Source of the DNA: Pictodentalium vernedei
Lineage: Eukaryota; Mollusca; Scaphopoda; Dentaliida; Dentaliidae
Reading direction: 5' to 3'
NCBI GenBank assembly: GCA_031216915.1
Contig: CM062296.1
Coordinates: 669,866,753-669,930,752, forward strand
Length of the DNA: 64,000 nt
Below, piece after piece: positions 20,798 through 30,755 of the stretch. Each line of letters begins with the position of its first letter. Position 1 is the first letter of the stretch. The position numbers and the translations under genes are program-made. Below the pieces are notes generated by a model. That model was not told the origin of the DNA and did not search any database. It saw only the letters and a list, made by a program, of their open reading frames with translations.

Positions 20798-21536
20798 CAG
20801 GGACATGGTGAGGGGGGGGGGCGGTGTCACTCCCCCAATCCTGGCCAAAATTTCCCATAGTTGGAAATTCGGAGGGCAAGAAATTTCTAGTTGGAAATTT
20901 CATCTTTCTGGATTTTAGAGCTTCTTTGGCCATCCTGATGTCTCCTTTACTTCCCAAATTACCAACTCGGTTTCAACTCGGCAAAAATACTAACTGTCAC
21001 TGTTTACAACGACAGTGTACGCAATATGGAGCTTCATAAGTATGCATGATGCCAATCGGTACGAGATTTCTATAGAACGTTTACTTATCGTAATAAAAAA
21101 AATTATCGAAATGCACTTCTAGAAAATCGCAACATGTAAAATCGTTATCCTGAGTTAATTCCATCATTCACAGTTACAAAATGATGAAACATCGAAAATT
21201 GATCATTCCTGCATAAGATCTGAGTTAATGTTAGGACAGTGTGCATTGCTCAAAGTTCTCAGCTTGAGCATTTGTTTAGCACATATTCAACTTCCAGAAT
21301 AATACCAAATAATAATAACAACCTGATAATTCGATTATAAATGTGTTGGCTTTTCAGTTACTAGAAGCAATTTTATACCCCCTTTCATGGCTTCATTTTC
21401 AAAATTTTTCTCGGTAGTTAATTTCCAACTAGGGGTGGACCGGGAGTGGGTTAACCCCCTCCCGGCCCCTCCCCCTAGTTGGAAATTCAGTACCCTACAC
21501 CCCCCCCCCAATCGGACACGTCTAGCCACGTTCCTG
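20798..21536. mobile_element. hAT-like non-autonomous element
   Basis: Ends CAGGGACATGG and the complement of CAGGAACGTGG, with flanks ACTACATG (20790-20797) and ACTACAGG (21537-21544), 7 of 8 identical. Both arms carry GTTGGAAATT and poly(G/C) runs near the ends. There is no coding capacity. Confidence 0.72.
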
Positions 21537-21544
21537 ACTACAGG

Positions 21545-21932
21545 TATAGATCTTTAACGCTCAGAGAGTGTTGTTCAGTAATCACCATGCACCATTCACT
21601 CCGGGTCAGAAAACAACACGTGAGCGTCGCCTGAAAGCGACACAGACAGATATGAAAACAACAAGATAAAAAACAATTTTCGCGAAAATCGAAGTTTCCA
21701 GTCCCCCGTGGTTCAACCATCTATTATCAACGTCAAATGCAATCCCTCCTTGACATATACTCTTTTATATCTGAAAGCCAATGCGAGAGAACACATCACT
21801 AGTCTGTAAAAAAGGAAGCAACGCGCAGTCAGTCGTACAAATAACGCTCTTTATGCATTTACAAATGCAGAATAGATTATTACAAATACTTTATAACTGA
21901 AACCTGGTTGATGCCATTAAAAATTTTTATAG
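21545..21932. other. No gene recognised
   Basis: Non-coding sequence between an hAT-like element and a SINE; nothing recognised. Confidence 0.4.
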
Positions 21933-21946
21933 AATGCAGTTTAAAG

Positions 21947-22502
21947 GGAGCGCGGTGGCTCGGTAGGTAGAGGTGCAGGCTGCAAGCCGAGAGGTCCTCG
22001 GTTCGAATCCCACCTGCGACAACCGCGTTCTGTCCTTGGGCAAGACACTTCATCTCCATTGCCCGCGGGGAGGGGGGGGGGGGGCACGATGACGCCGTGT
22101 ACTAAGGCGTACCGCACGTCGATGGTACGCATGTCTTCAACCAATCTAGCCCTGCCTGTGCTGCAGTGCGGAATTACGATGTTGGGGAGCTGGCAGCTGC
22201 TCTTCGTTGCTCGGTTGTTATATCATCTCCATTGCCCGCGGGGAGGGGGGGGGGGGGGCACGATGACGCCGTGTACTAAGGCGTACCGCACGTCGATGGT
22301 ACGCATGTCTTCAACCAATCTAGCCCTGCCTGTGCTGCAGTGCGGAATTACGATGTTGGGGAGCTGGCAGCTGCTCTTCGTTGCTCGGTGGTTCTCTCCG
22401 GGTACTCCGGCTTCCTCCACCCGTAAAACTGTCACGGTCATGATTAGCCATTGTGCATAAATATGTGACCTTAAACATCAATAAATAAATAAATAAATAA
22501 AT
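21947..22502 (+). mobile_element. tRNA-derived SINE, copy 1, with internal tandem duplication
   Basis: The head GCGCGGTGGCTCGGTAGGTA has a tRNA-type A box and GGTTCGAATCC is the B box of an RNA polymerase III promoter. The body has TCCTTGGGCAAGACACTT and GGGTACTCCGGCTTCCTCC, and the tail is (AATA)n. A perfect 14-base target duplication AATGCAGTTTAAAG flanks it (21933-21946 and 22503-22516). A 173-base stretch (22051-22223) is repeated directly (22224-22390) almost without change, so that duplication is recent. Confidence 0.9.
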
Positions 22503-22516
22503 AATGCAGTTTAAAG

Positions 22517-23032
22517 CCATGATTTCACAAAAGTGCTATCATGCTGTATAAATAAGAGTTATAGAAGAATAAAGGTAGGCACTCAAAACACTTCACCATG
22601 CATCAACCGGACTGCATTTGGGTAAACGCCAACACTGCCAGCATTTTGCATTGAAGAAGTACATCGAAAATTAAACGCGTATTTCTAGGAAATTCACACA
22701 TGGGTCATGATACCTTGTAAATAACATGGTAACTGTACAGTATACATATAACGGGTCTGTACTGTGGAGGCGGTCAGTCCCATTATATCATTTTCGATGG
22801 CATTGTATATTGGTGCTTTTTCGGCCCTGTTGACTTTGATATAAATGTAAGCAAAGAGAAAACAAAACAAAGCCGAGAGTGTTGGAATTTATCCCTTGGC
22901 CCCACGCAGCTCTGTCGCTGCGTTTCTGAGAATTTTGATTTCCAAGCTTTGGTCTTGCATGCAGGAAGCATATTATGGCCACGAGTTCTCGTGAACATTT
23001 ATTTGATCATAAGGTTTGGTTCGAATACGGTA
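22517..23032. other. No gene recognised
   Basis: Non-coding, no repeat or gene recognised. Confidence 0.4.
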
Positions 23033-23200
23033 ACAGACCAGGAACCATTGATGCCAGCTGTCAACTCTGTGAGTTGAAAGCATATATTTTTCATGTTCTC
23101 TCCATCAGAACTTTCACTTTAATGTATAATTTGCGTATATTTAATTCATAAGTAAGGAATATCAGACTTGAGAATTTCAAGTAAACTAATTTTCCTAACT
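23033..23200 (+). repeat. Second copy of the left-flank repeat
   Basis: Aligns with 160-304 as described there, in the same orientation, and stops just before the hairpin at 23210. Confidence 0.5.
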
Positions 23201-23209
23201 TATATATAG

Positions 23210-23356
23210 ACAATAAACATATAGTGTGTTTTTATATCTGTGTTATACAACGAGTTGAAATATGGTTTATTTTTTCGAGGCTTCGCCGAGAAAAAATAAA
23301 CCATATTTCAACGAGTTGTATAACACAGATATAAAAACACACTATATGTTTATTGT
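23210..23356. repeat. 147-base near-perfect hairpin
   Basis: Arms ACAATAAACATATAGTGTGT and complement match almost fully over about 70 bases, with the tip CGAGGCTTCGCCGAG. Immediately outside, TTTTATCTGATAAC (23357-23370) is repeated inverted at 24093-24106, so the hairpin may be one end of a 0.9-kb foldback element. Confidence 0.85.
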
Positions 23357-23370
23357 TTTTATCTGATAAC

Positions 23371-24092
23371 AAACAGACATCCGTCTCGTGCGTCTACCCG
23401 ACTTATATATGCTTCCCACGGGCCTCCAAAGAAAACCAGTCTACGAGACAAAAGAAATAGGACAAGACGCATAGAGTTGTGTCCCTTTCATTACAAAATC
23501 GATGACGGCGATTGTAAAGTGCGATTGCACTTCTTGCATCATGTAACTGCGCTGGAACAAAATAAATTTCAACTATTTTATTAACAGTAACAAAACGGTG
23601 TTTCAGTAGAGTTATTCTTTTTTTGACATAGTTCCAGTTTTCTTCCGTGTTGTATGCTGTAGTCCCAATATAACAAATAATTTTGCGTTTGTTTACAATT
23701 TTTACGAAGTGTTTTTTTTTTCAGGTAGAGCAGACGAACTTTTAATTAGCGCAGTTCCGCGAGTACTTTTGATCGAGGCCGTGACTATAAATAGTTCGCA
23801 GTCGCCGCATACTAATTACTATTAACATTCAAGTAATTTCTACAATGTTTTGAAGCAAAATTTTGGGTTGCCTTTATTGAAGCAAAATAAATAAGAAATG
23901 ACACCATCAGAGGATTTTGACAAAGTGCAATAAGCGTACAATTAAAACCTGCCCTGTGATATAACGATGTTTCATGAATGAATGAATGAAAATGGAATTG
24001 AAAGAGGTCAGAGGTCGTTCGCATAAATTATAATTATATACAACACCCGTTGTATATACTTCAAGTATATACAATGGTTGTTATACTCTATG
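23371..24092. other. Possible interior of a foldback element
   Basis: Bounded by 14-base inverted repeats (see the hairpin at 23210). It holds no open frame of note and has a small palindrome around 24042-24075 (TATACAACACCCGTTGTATA). Confidence 0.4.
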
Positions 24093-24455
24093 GTTATCAG
24101 ATAAAACCTCTTAAACTGTTTGTAACTCTGTGGCGCTTGTAGATGATTTGGCAACTGAATCCTCGGAAAATGTCATACCACTGAGCCACGGGTGTAACCA
24201 GGAGAGGTTATCTCTACTTCATTCCGCTCTATCACAAACGAATACCTCACATCGTTTCATTTTTAAAGCTCCAATTGAGTAATATTCATTAGACGTTATT
24301 CCCACCAAGCCGTTAATAAATTGCTCAGAAATGGCCATCAGACGTTAATATATTACTTAGCAGTATCCATTATATATTGCTACGCAATATCCATTCAGAC
24401 GTTAATATATTACTTAACAATATCAATCAGACGTAATTCCCACCAAGCTGTTAAT

Positions 24456-24530
24456 ATATCGTCGTCTAAGAACCATAATGTTCTATCTTCCACTGGAATA
24501 TAGAACCTTATGGTTCTCACGCGACGATAT
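24456..24530. repeat. 75-base hairpin, shared with 37254-37320
   Basis: Arms ATATCGTCGTCTAAGAACCA and near complement, with the centre TTCTATCTTCCACTGGAA. The same hairpin occurs within the hAT-like element at 37077-37725. Before it (24290-24450) there are three loose repeats of CAGACGTTAATATATTACTT. Confidence 0.85.
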
Positions 24531-24849
24531 TGCTTTCCACCTCTCCTAATTGGACCAAGCAAGTTTGAACATATCATATTAACATATCTTGCCGCTCAGT
24601 ACTTTTAACCCTTAAGTCCTCAGTTTAATTTTACGCAGAGAAGAAGATTTTTAAAGAATATTTCCCATATTGCAGATGACTAAACAGTGTGTCTACACTA
24701 TTGTTGGCTGCCTGTAAAAGATAACTGTATCTTACCGGTAGAATTCTCAACGAAGAATATACGTGGGACAACTTTTTTAGAGCAGCATAAAAGGAGCATT
24801 TGAAGGCTGTATGAGGACTTCGTAAGATTTATAGGCCTATCTATTTTAA

Positions 24850-25091
24850 CCCTTTACCTAACGAATCGCCCGCATCCGCCCGCGTAATATACAAATTCAG
24901 CAGTTGAAAAAATATTATTTTTCAAAAAATGTCAACAAAACCATATCATGTGACCACTCGTTGGAACGAGCTCGTCGAGCTCGTTCCTACGAGGGGTCAC
25001 ATGATATGGTTTTGATGAGATTTTTTGAAAAATTAAAAAAAAATGGTATTTAAAATAATAAATTTTGATATCGTTTGCGTTGGGTAAAGGG
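24850..25091. mobile_element. TTAA-type hairpin element, design A, copy 3
   Basis: TTAA at 24846-24849 and 25092-25095. Starts CCCTTTACCTAACGAATCGC, ends TTTGCGTTGGGTAAAGGG, with the central palindrome ATCATGTGACCACTCG-TTGGAACGAGCTCGTCGAGC. It lies 29 bases upstream of a SINE. Confidence 0.9.
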
Positions 25092-25120
25092 TTAAAGTCC
25101 CCCTATTTAATTATGTCAAG

Positions 25121-25469
25121 GCGTGGTGGCTCAGTAGTTCAGGCATCGGACTTCATTCCGAACGGTGCACTGTTCGACCTCCGCCAGGGGTAACTTCGTT
25201 TTGTCCTTGGGCAAGGCACCTTATCCCGATTGTCACACGTGGGGGCACGGTAGCGCTGTGTACTAAGGCGTACTGGACGTCGATGGTGCACTTGTCTTCA
25301 ACCAATGCTAACCCTGCTTGTGTGGAGTTAGTACGTTGTGGGGTCTGGGCGTTGTTCCGTGGTTCTCTCCGGGTACTCTGGCTTCCTCCAACCGTTAAAC
25401 TGTCCGACACGAGGTGGCCCTGGCTGTTGAATGTGTATTTAAAGACAAAACCCCAATAAATAAATAAAT
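25121..25469 (+). mobile_element. tRNA-derived SINE, copy 2
   Basis: Head GCGTGGTGGCTCAGTAGTTC (A-box like), body TCCTTGGGCAAGGCACCTTA and CTCCGGGTACTCTGGCTTCC, then CGACACGAGGTGGCCCTGGC and tail (AATA)n. More diverged than copy 1; the target duplication is not clear. Confidence 0.82.
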
Positions 25470-26033
25470 CTAAATTTGTTATTCACGTCTGCGAATTTGA
25501 ACTATAGGAAAATCATTAATTGATTTAGACATATTCTGCCTCATGCATAAGAAACCGTGTGCAGGCTGCGAGGGAGAATAATCATTTAATAAAACGCTGA
25601 GTTAGAAGATACTGGTCTGTCAAAAGAATGCCTGCCTGAGTGTTCGATCTTTCTTCAGGAAGCGGATGCTTTCCAATAAAAGCCTTTACTTGTCTAGAAC
25701 ATTCCTTTGCATGTCGTTTATCTGTTGTGTTTTGTATTTTTGACTCTTGGAGATTATCCATGACATTATGAACCGTTGAAGATGGATCGTACTACGTGTT
25801 CGCTGTTGAAATCAATTAATGGGAGATTTACAAAGATTCCTTTTACTCGTTCACACGCTTTTCCATTTTGAATGCTGAATTGGTTTAATTAGGCGGTGGT
25901 GATAAAATACAGTCTGATTGCGTGCACGACCTTCATCGGTCGTGTGAAATTTATTTCTTCAAAGTGACTGCCAAATCGTAGAGAGAACTTGCAGGCCCCG
26001 TGCAATAACACAGGATGTCCGTCTCTCGATATT
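25470..26033. other. No gene recognised
   Basis: Non-coding. A short palindrome CACGACCTTCATCGGTCGTG lies at about 25924-25945. Confidence 0.4.
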
Positions 26034-26121
26034 AAAACTGCTTCAGTTTATACATCTCAATATAGCAATGTCCTTGAATCTGGGCATTGCTTTTTTGAGA
26101 TGTATAAATTGAAGCGGTTTT
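26034..26121. repeat. 88-base hairpin
   Basis: Arms AAAACTGCTTCAGTTTATAC and near complement over about 30 bases. The loop contains GCAATGTCC...GGGCATTGC, itself a smaller stem. Confidence 0.8.
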
Positions 26122-26159
26122 AACATCGTCCTTGAACCTGGGGGGGGGGGGGGGAGGGT

Positions 26160-26541
26160 GGGGGTGCGCCGTGGCTCAGTGGACTTCTATGCTAGAGGTC
26201 CCGAGTTCGATCCCCATCCGGGACGACCCGCGTTGTATCCTTGAGCAAAGCACTTTGACCCGGTGCCTACATGGGGGCACGATGACGCCGTGTTCTAAGA
26301 CCTACTACACGTCGATGGTGCACATGTCTTCAATCGCTTTAACCCTGCTTGAGCGGAGCTTGAATTGAGCGGAGCTTGAACAGAGTCAGAATGTTGAGGA
26401 GCTGACAGTTGCTCGTCGATGCTCGGTGGTTCTCTCCGGGTACTCCGGCTTCCTCCACCCGTAAAACTGTCACGGTCACGATTAGACATTGTGCATAAGT
26501 ATGTGACCCTAAACACCATTAAATAATAAATAAATAATAAG
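26160..26541 (+). mobile_element. tRNA-derived SINE, copy 3
   Basis: Head GTGCGCCGTGGCTCAGTGGA, B box GAGTTCGATCC, body TCCTTGAGCAAAGCACTTT and GGGTACTCCGGCTTCC, tail AATAAATAAATAATAA. A poly(G) run precedes it. GAGCGGAGCTTGAA is locally duplicated inside. Confidence 0.85.
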
Positions 26542-27276
26542 GGTCACGTGATCAGAATGGCAGGCAGCTGATTTTTGTTCTATCTCCCGGCAGTTGATTT
26601 GAAATTGTTGATTATTTGTTGAAAATGCTGAGATCGGTCGTGCAACTTCTAATAAATGTTTTCAGTGCTAATGATCATCAAGTGTTTCTAACCAGAGAAG
26701 TGTCAGCAGTTGATTTTTGGATGTTTTGAACATGTTTTTGTATCAGGAATGTCATATTGTTTTGCGTCGGATTCAGCCCTGTGTCTCGATGTTGTGTTGT
26801 TAGTGGCCTGGAAATGGTTCTCACATCGGAAAAACTGTTTGATCTTCATGGCTCAAAGTAGATCAGTGTTGTTTTACTGAAAAAAACTGTATGTATATTT
26901 AAAAAAAATCAACTGCAAGTACATTTACATTTTTTAAGCTTAATGAAGCTTAATTACCATTTAACCGATTGGATTGGATAAGGTTCACAAATTGTGACTG
27001 TGTCTGTACGTGACCTCCTTTTCACGTCTAGTAATTAGCTACCTTAATGATCAGTTGTCAACGACCGAAGTGTGATAGTTTTATCACACCTTACTATGCG
27101 AAAAGTTTATTGTGTCATTCTGTATTGAATTACTCATTTGAACCTGCATGGCTCTTGATTTTGATCACTCTGAAGTTCGTAGGCGTACACAAATTAGCGG
27201 TTAAAGGTTAACCATTTACGTATTCAGCCATCGCATATAGTAATATAAAAGTAGTATCATTCGTGGTATTATTCAT

Positions 27277-28182
27277 TTGAAGGAAAACGAAAATTTGGAT
27301 AATCCCAGAGACAAGAGGAGGCGAGAGTCCAGCGAGAGTACCACTTCAGTTGACTTACATTTAAAAAAATCCAAGGAGTGTTCCCTCTCCGACTCATATA
27401 TTTCTGATCTTGACTATTCTTCCGTCAGTGAGGTTACTGCAGATAAAAGTGTCACTATGGAGAGTCGTTCCTCTGATGCCATCTTGTCTGAGCCGGCGTG
27501 CGAAAATGCTAAGCAGTTAATTGAAGCATTAAAAGACCCCTCTGTCATGTCTATGTTTGAAAACATGTTTCGGAGTATGATAAACTCTAGCCTATCGGCA
27601 TATGTTAGTCGTTTGGAGGGCAAAGTTGACAAACTTGAGAAAGTGGTTAACTCAAAAGACAAAGAAATAGAGGGTCTGAAGTGTGAGCTGGATGATTTGT
27701 GCCAGTATGGCATGCGGAATTCACTCCGTATTGCAGGTATTACGGAAATCCAAAATGAAAAAACTGACGATGTTATTCTTGACCTGGCTGCTAAGATGGT
27801 AGTTCCGCTCGAGTTAGATGATATTGAGCGAAGCCATCGCTCAAGTCCGCCATTAAGTGATCGTGCTAGAACCATCCTAGTAAAGTTCCGAACTTATCGA
27901 ATTCGCGAGAGATTTTACAAAGCACGTAGGCAGCTCAGATCAAATACACAATCAAAAGAAGTGTATATCAACGAACACCTTACCAAAGAACGTTCCGCTT
28001 TAGCTCGCAGAACTCGTGTGTTAGCTAAAGACAAAAAGGTAGCTGGGACTTGGTCACACGATGGTGTGATATTTGTCAAAGAATTTGATGAAACTGTCCA
28101 CAGGGTCACAAATAATTCTGAAATGTCGAAAATTGAGAATAAATTTAAACTGGTAGTTACAATTCGAAATTCCCAACAGTAA
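27277..28182 (+). CDS. LINE ORF1 protein (coiled coil plus RRM-like), unbroken
   Basis: 301 codons with no internal stop. Residues 1-90 are Ser- and charge-rich, about 108-143 form a coiled coil (RLEGKVDKLEKVVNSKDKEI), and about 145-215 carry the RRM-like core (NSLRIAGITE, IERSHRSSPP, ILVKFRTYRIRERFYKAR). The C-terminal domain has VYINEHLTKERSAL and GVIFVKEF. Such ORF1 proteins bind the element RNA and help copying. The frame opens at TTG, 34 bases after an in-frame stop, and its first ATG is at 27457 (residue 61), so the original ATG may have mutated. No zinc knuckles are present. It resembles L1/CR1/Jockey-type ORF1 of invertebrates. Confidence 0.78.
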   Translation: MKENENLDNPRDKRRRESSESTTSVDLHLKKSKECSLSDSYISDLDYSSVSEVTADKSVTMESRSSDAILSEPACENAKQLIEALKDPSVMSMFENMFRSMINSSLSAYVSRLEGKVDKLEKVVNSKDKEIEGLKCELDDLCQYGMRNSLRIAGITEIQNEKTDDVILDLAAKMVVPLELDDIERSHRSSPPLSDRARTILVKFRTYRIRERFYKARRQLRSNTQSKEVYINEHLTKERSALARRTRVLAKDKKVAGTWSHDGVIFVKEFDETVHRVTNNSEMSKIENKFKLVVTIRNSQQ

Positions 28183-28285
28183 ATAATACAGTAAATAATA
28201 CGCCTCTGACTCACTTTGCCTTTTGCCGTCAACGACCTTAATATCGTCTGCTATCTCTTCAGTGATTGCTCAATTATATAGTAAT

Positions 28286-28445
28286 TCTTTGCCCAAAGTG
28301 AGAGCAGACGACATTTTCAAAAACAATTTTTGTATATTCAAAAATTTCATTTTTGTCTCTGAAACATGGCTTGGGCCCCTCATTGAAGCGATCTCATTGA
28401 GCTCGTCCCGATGGTTGGTTATAGGCTGTGTTTTTGTGACAGGGA
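28286..28445. mobile_element. Worn TTAA hairpin element, design B
   Basis: Contains CTTTGCCCAAAGTGAGAGCA, GACGACATTTTCAAAAACAA, TCATTTTTGTCTCTGAAACA and a core resembling GACCCCTCATTGGAACGAGC, ending in a GTGTTTTTGTGACA arm. It is strongly diverged and has lost its right end. It lies just after ORF1. Confidence 0.6.
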
Positions 28446-28560
28446 ATGATAACATATTCAAACCGGAATGGAGATTTTTGTGGACAGCCTAGGCCATTCC
28501 TGATCGCTACATGGAATAAATGGTTACCATTAAGATATTATCAATAGCAGTTTTTCTGCG

Positions 28561-29640
28561 CCCACGGTTTTCCACCCGGCTAGCACTCAGCATCCATTGT
28601 TGAATGTTTCCCGATTGGATGGCGGTGGGGGTAGGAATAGCCACTTAAACTTTTTTTTGTGAGGCTGTTGCACTTGCATCCAGGCCAATATTTTAACATA
28701 CGACGACGAACCCCATTTGCCATTGATAATTCGTTTACCGTAAAATATCTCTTTCGAATTTACATCATAACACGTTAAGGAATTATCAATGGATGAATAA
28801 CTATACCCCCCCCCCCCCCCCCTCATCACCATGGTCACCCAACTACTAATGACAGTATTAATACCCCACAGCTCTCCATCCGGTTAGCACTCAGCACCCA
28901 CTGTTGGGTGTTTCTCGGTTGGATGGCGGTGGGGATTGGAATAACCAGTTAAACTTTTTTGGAGGTTGCTGCACTTGCAATATGTAACACACGACGAACC
29001 CCATTTGCAATCAATAGTTCGTTCACCATCACATATCTCTTCAGAATTTACATCATAATGCATCAAGGAATTATCAATGTAAGAATAACCATACCACCCC
29101 CACCCCACCCCACCACCATATGGGTAACACTCAGCACCCATTATTGTGTGTTGCCCGGTTGGAGGGCAATGGCCGTGGCAACAACCAGCTGGACTTGCTC
29201 CTCAAGTGAGTGTTGCATTTGTATCTAGGCTAACATTTGAGACACGCCAAACTTCTTTTGTCATCAATAGTTCTATCACCGTCAACACTCTCTCCAGAAC
29301 TTACATTATAATATACTATGTGATTATCAATTGCAGAATAACTATACACCCCCACCCCCCCCCCCCACCCCACCCCCCGATCATCCATCTGGGCAGCTCA
29401 AAGCAACCACTGTTGAGAGGTGTCAGGATGGAGGGCCGTGGGTGTGGTGACAGCCAGTTTAACTTGTTCTTCGAGAGGTTGGTGTATTTGTGTCCAGGGC
29501 AATAATTAGCACACGACAAATTCCTTCTGTCACTAATAGCTGTGTCACTGTCAGCTGTTTCTTCAGAACCTACATCATAAAACGTTTTAACAATTATCAA
29601 TGGCAGAATGAGCATATATATTGTAGGTCTTCCTTGAGCT
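28561..29640. repeat. Minisatellite: four diverged ~270-base units
   Basis: Each unit contains CCCGGYTRGCACTCAGCAYCC (or the like), GATGGCGGTGGGG, CTTGCA, ACGACGAACCCCATTTGC, ACATCATAA and TTATCAATG-GAATAAC, and the first three end in a C-rich tract. The units are at about 28563-28860, 28866-29110, 29112-29385 and 29386-29640. The fourth is the most diverged. It separates ORF1 from ORF2 of the LINE. Confidence 0.78.
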
Positions 29641-30137
29641 TGTGTAGGTGAGGGTGTGTCTGAGGGTGGTCGTATTTGTGTCCACAGTACGTGTAAAATT
29701 GCAAGTTTTTATGTGTGAAACGCTTTATAGGAGGGTGGGTATCCAGATGGGGGAGGTGTAAGAGTGCGCGCGAGTGTAGTTTTGTGTTATATATATCAAA
29801 TGTTTATTTATAACTCGCGCTATTCTCTCGGCTACATGTATTATAAATTTTCTTCATCAGAATCACAGATTCTAGCTTAATGCTAAGGCCATTTCCCTAT
29901 TAATTGTATCCCTCTGCTGTATTGTCTAAGTTGTACCTTCACATCCAATCACAGTTTAAATTAGACAGGTGCAGGGCAACCTAAAGGTTAGTGAAATAGT
30001 TCATCTCTTGTGGCAATAATCATGCATGATTGTGTGACTTATTCACACTTTGAAACTTTCGGTCTTTTTCCACTCCAATCACCATAGTTAGACTAACGGA
30101 AGGCGTTGTATAGGAAACTATTTTGTTTTGTTCTTGA
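29641..30137. other. No gene recognised
   Basis: Non-coding sequence between the minisatellite and a TTAA hairpin element. Confidence 0.4.
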
Positions 30138-30385
30138 CCCTTTACCCAGCGCGGGTGGGGGACGACACTTGAGATCTAAATTCACGAAAACAATTTTTCT
30201 TTTTTTTCTCTCTTGGCTCGGAGACATGGCTCGTGGCCTCTGGTTGGAGCGAGCTCATCGAGCTCGTTCCAGCGACGGGTCGTGGGCTGTGTTTCTGGGT
30301 CAATGATCGAAAACTCAACAAAAGTTGGATGTTGATTTTTGAATATAGCACTGACCGGTTGTTTCCATTGCGTTGGGTGAAGGGT
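30138..30385. mobile_element. TTAA hairpin element, design B, diverged copy
   Basis: Starts CCCTTTACCCAGCGCGGGTG and ends GCGTTGGGTGAAGGG, with a core GGAGCGAGCTCATCGAGCTC and arms CTCGGAGACATGGCTC / GGGCTGTGTTTCTGG. The flanking TTAA sites have drifted. It is older than the copies at 39707 and 44537. Confidence 0.75.
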
Positions 30386-30755
30386 TTATATCTTATTCTA
30401 CTGACCGATTCGCTCTTCTTGTAGCCACCATATAACAATATTGGATCAGTTGCTGGGTTCGACTATTATCAACCCTTGCATTTAACTTGGTCAGAAATTA
30501 TGCTGACACATTCTCTTCTTGTTTGCACTTATTTAGTTACTTTCTGTTTACAGTACTCAGGTAACTTGTCTACTCTAAACTATTCATCTCTCTCTTCACT
30601 ATCATTATGTCTTCTTTTCCCAGTCTCTGAGCCATCTGTTTTCTCATGTCTTAGTTCAGTAAAACTACCTGTTCTCGCGCGCTGTGTGTCACTCGTCCCA
30701 CCGACCTGCAAACGTGGGCCCAGATCTGCTGTTATTATAAATTACTGTCATTTTT

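Noticed and set aside
21951-22010. tRNA gene at the SINE head (also 25121, 26160 and 59265)
   Set aside because: A and B boxes are present, but a full tRNA cloverleaf is not, and each is fused to a SINE body with an (AATA)n type tail.
24607-24614. Further TTAA element starting TTAACCCTT (also 51879)
   Set aside because: No inverted partner or hairpin core could be found downstream within a few hundred bases.
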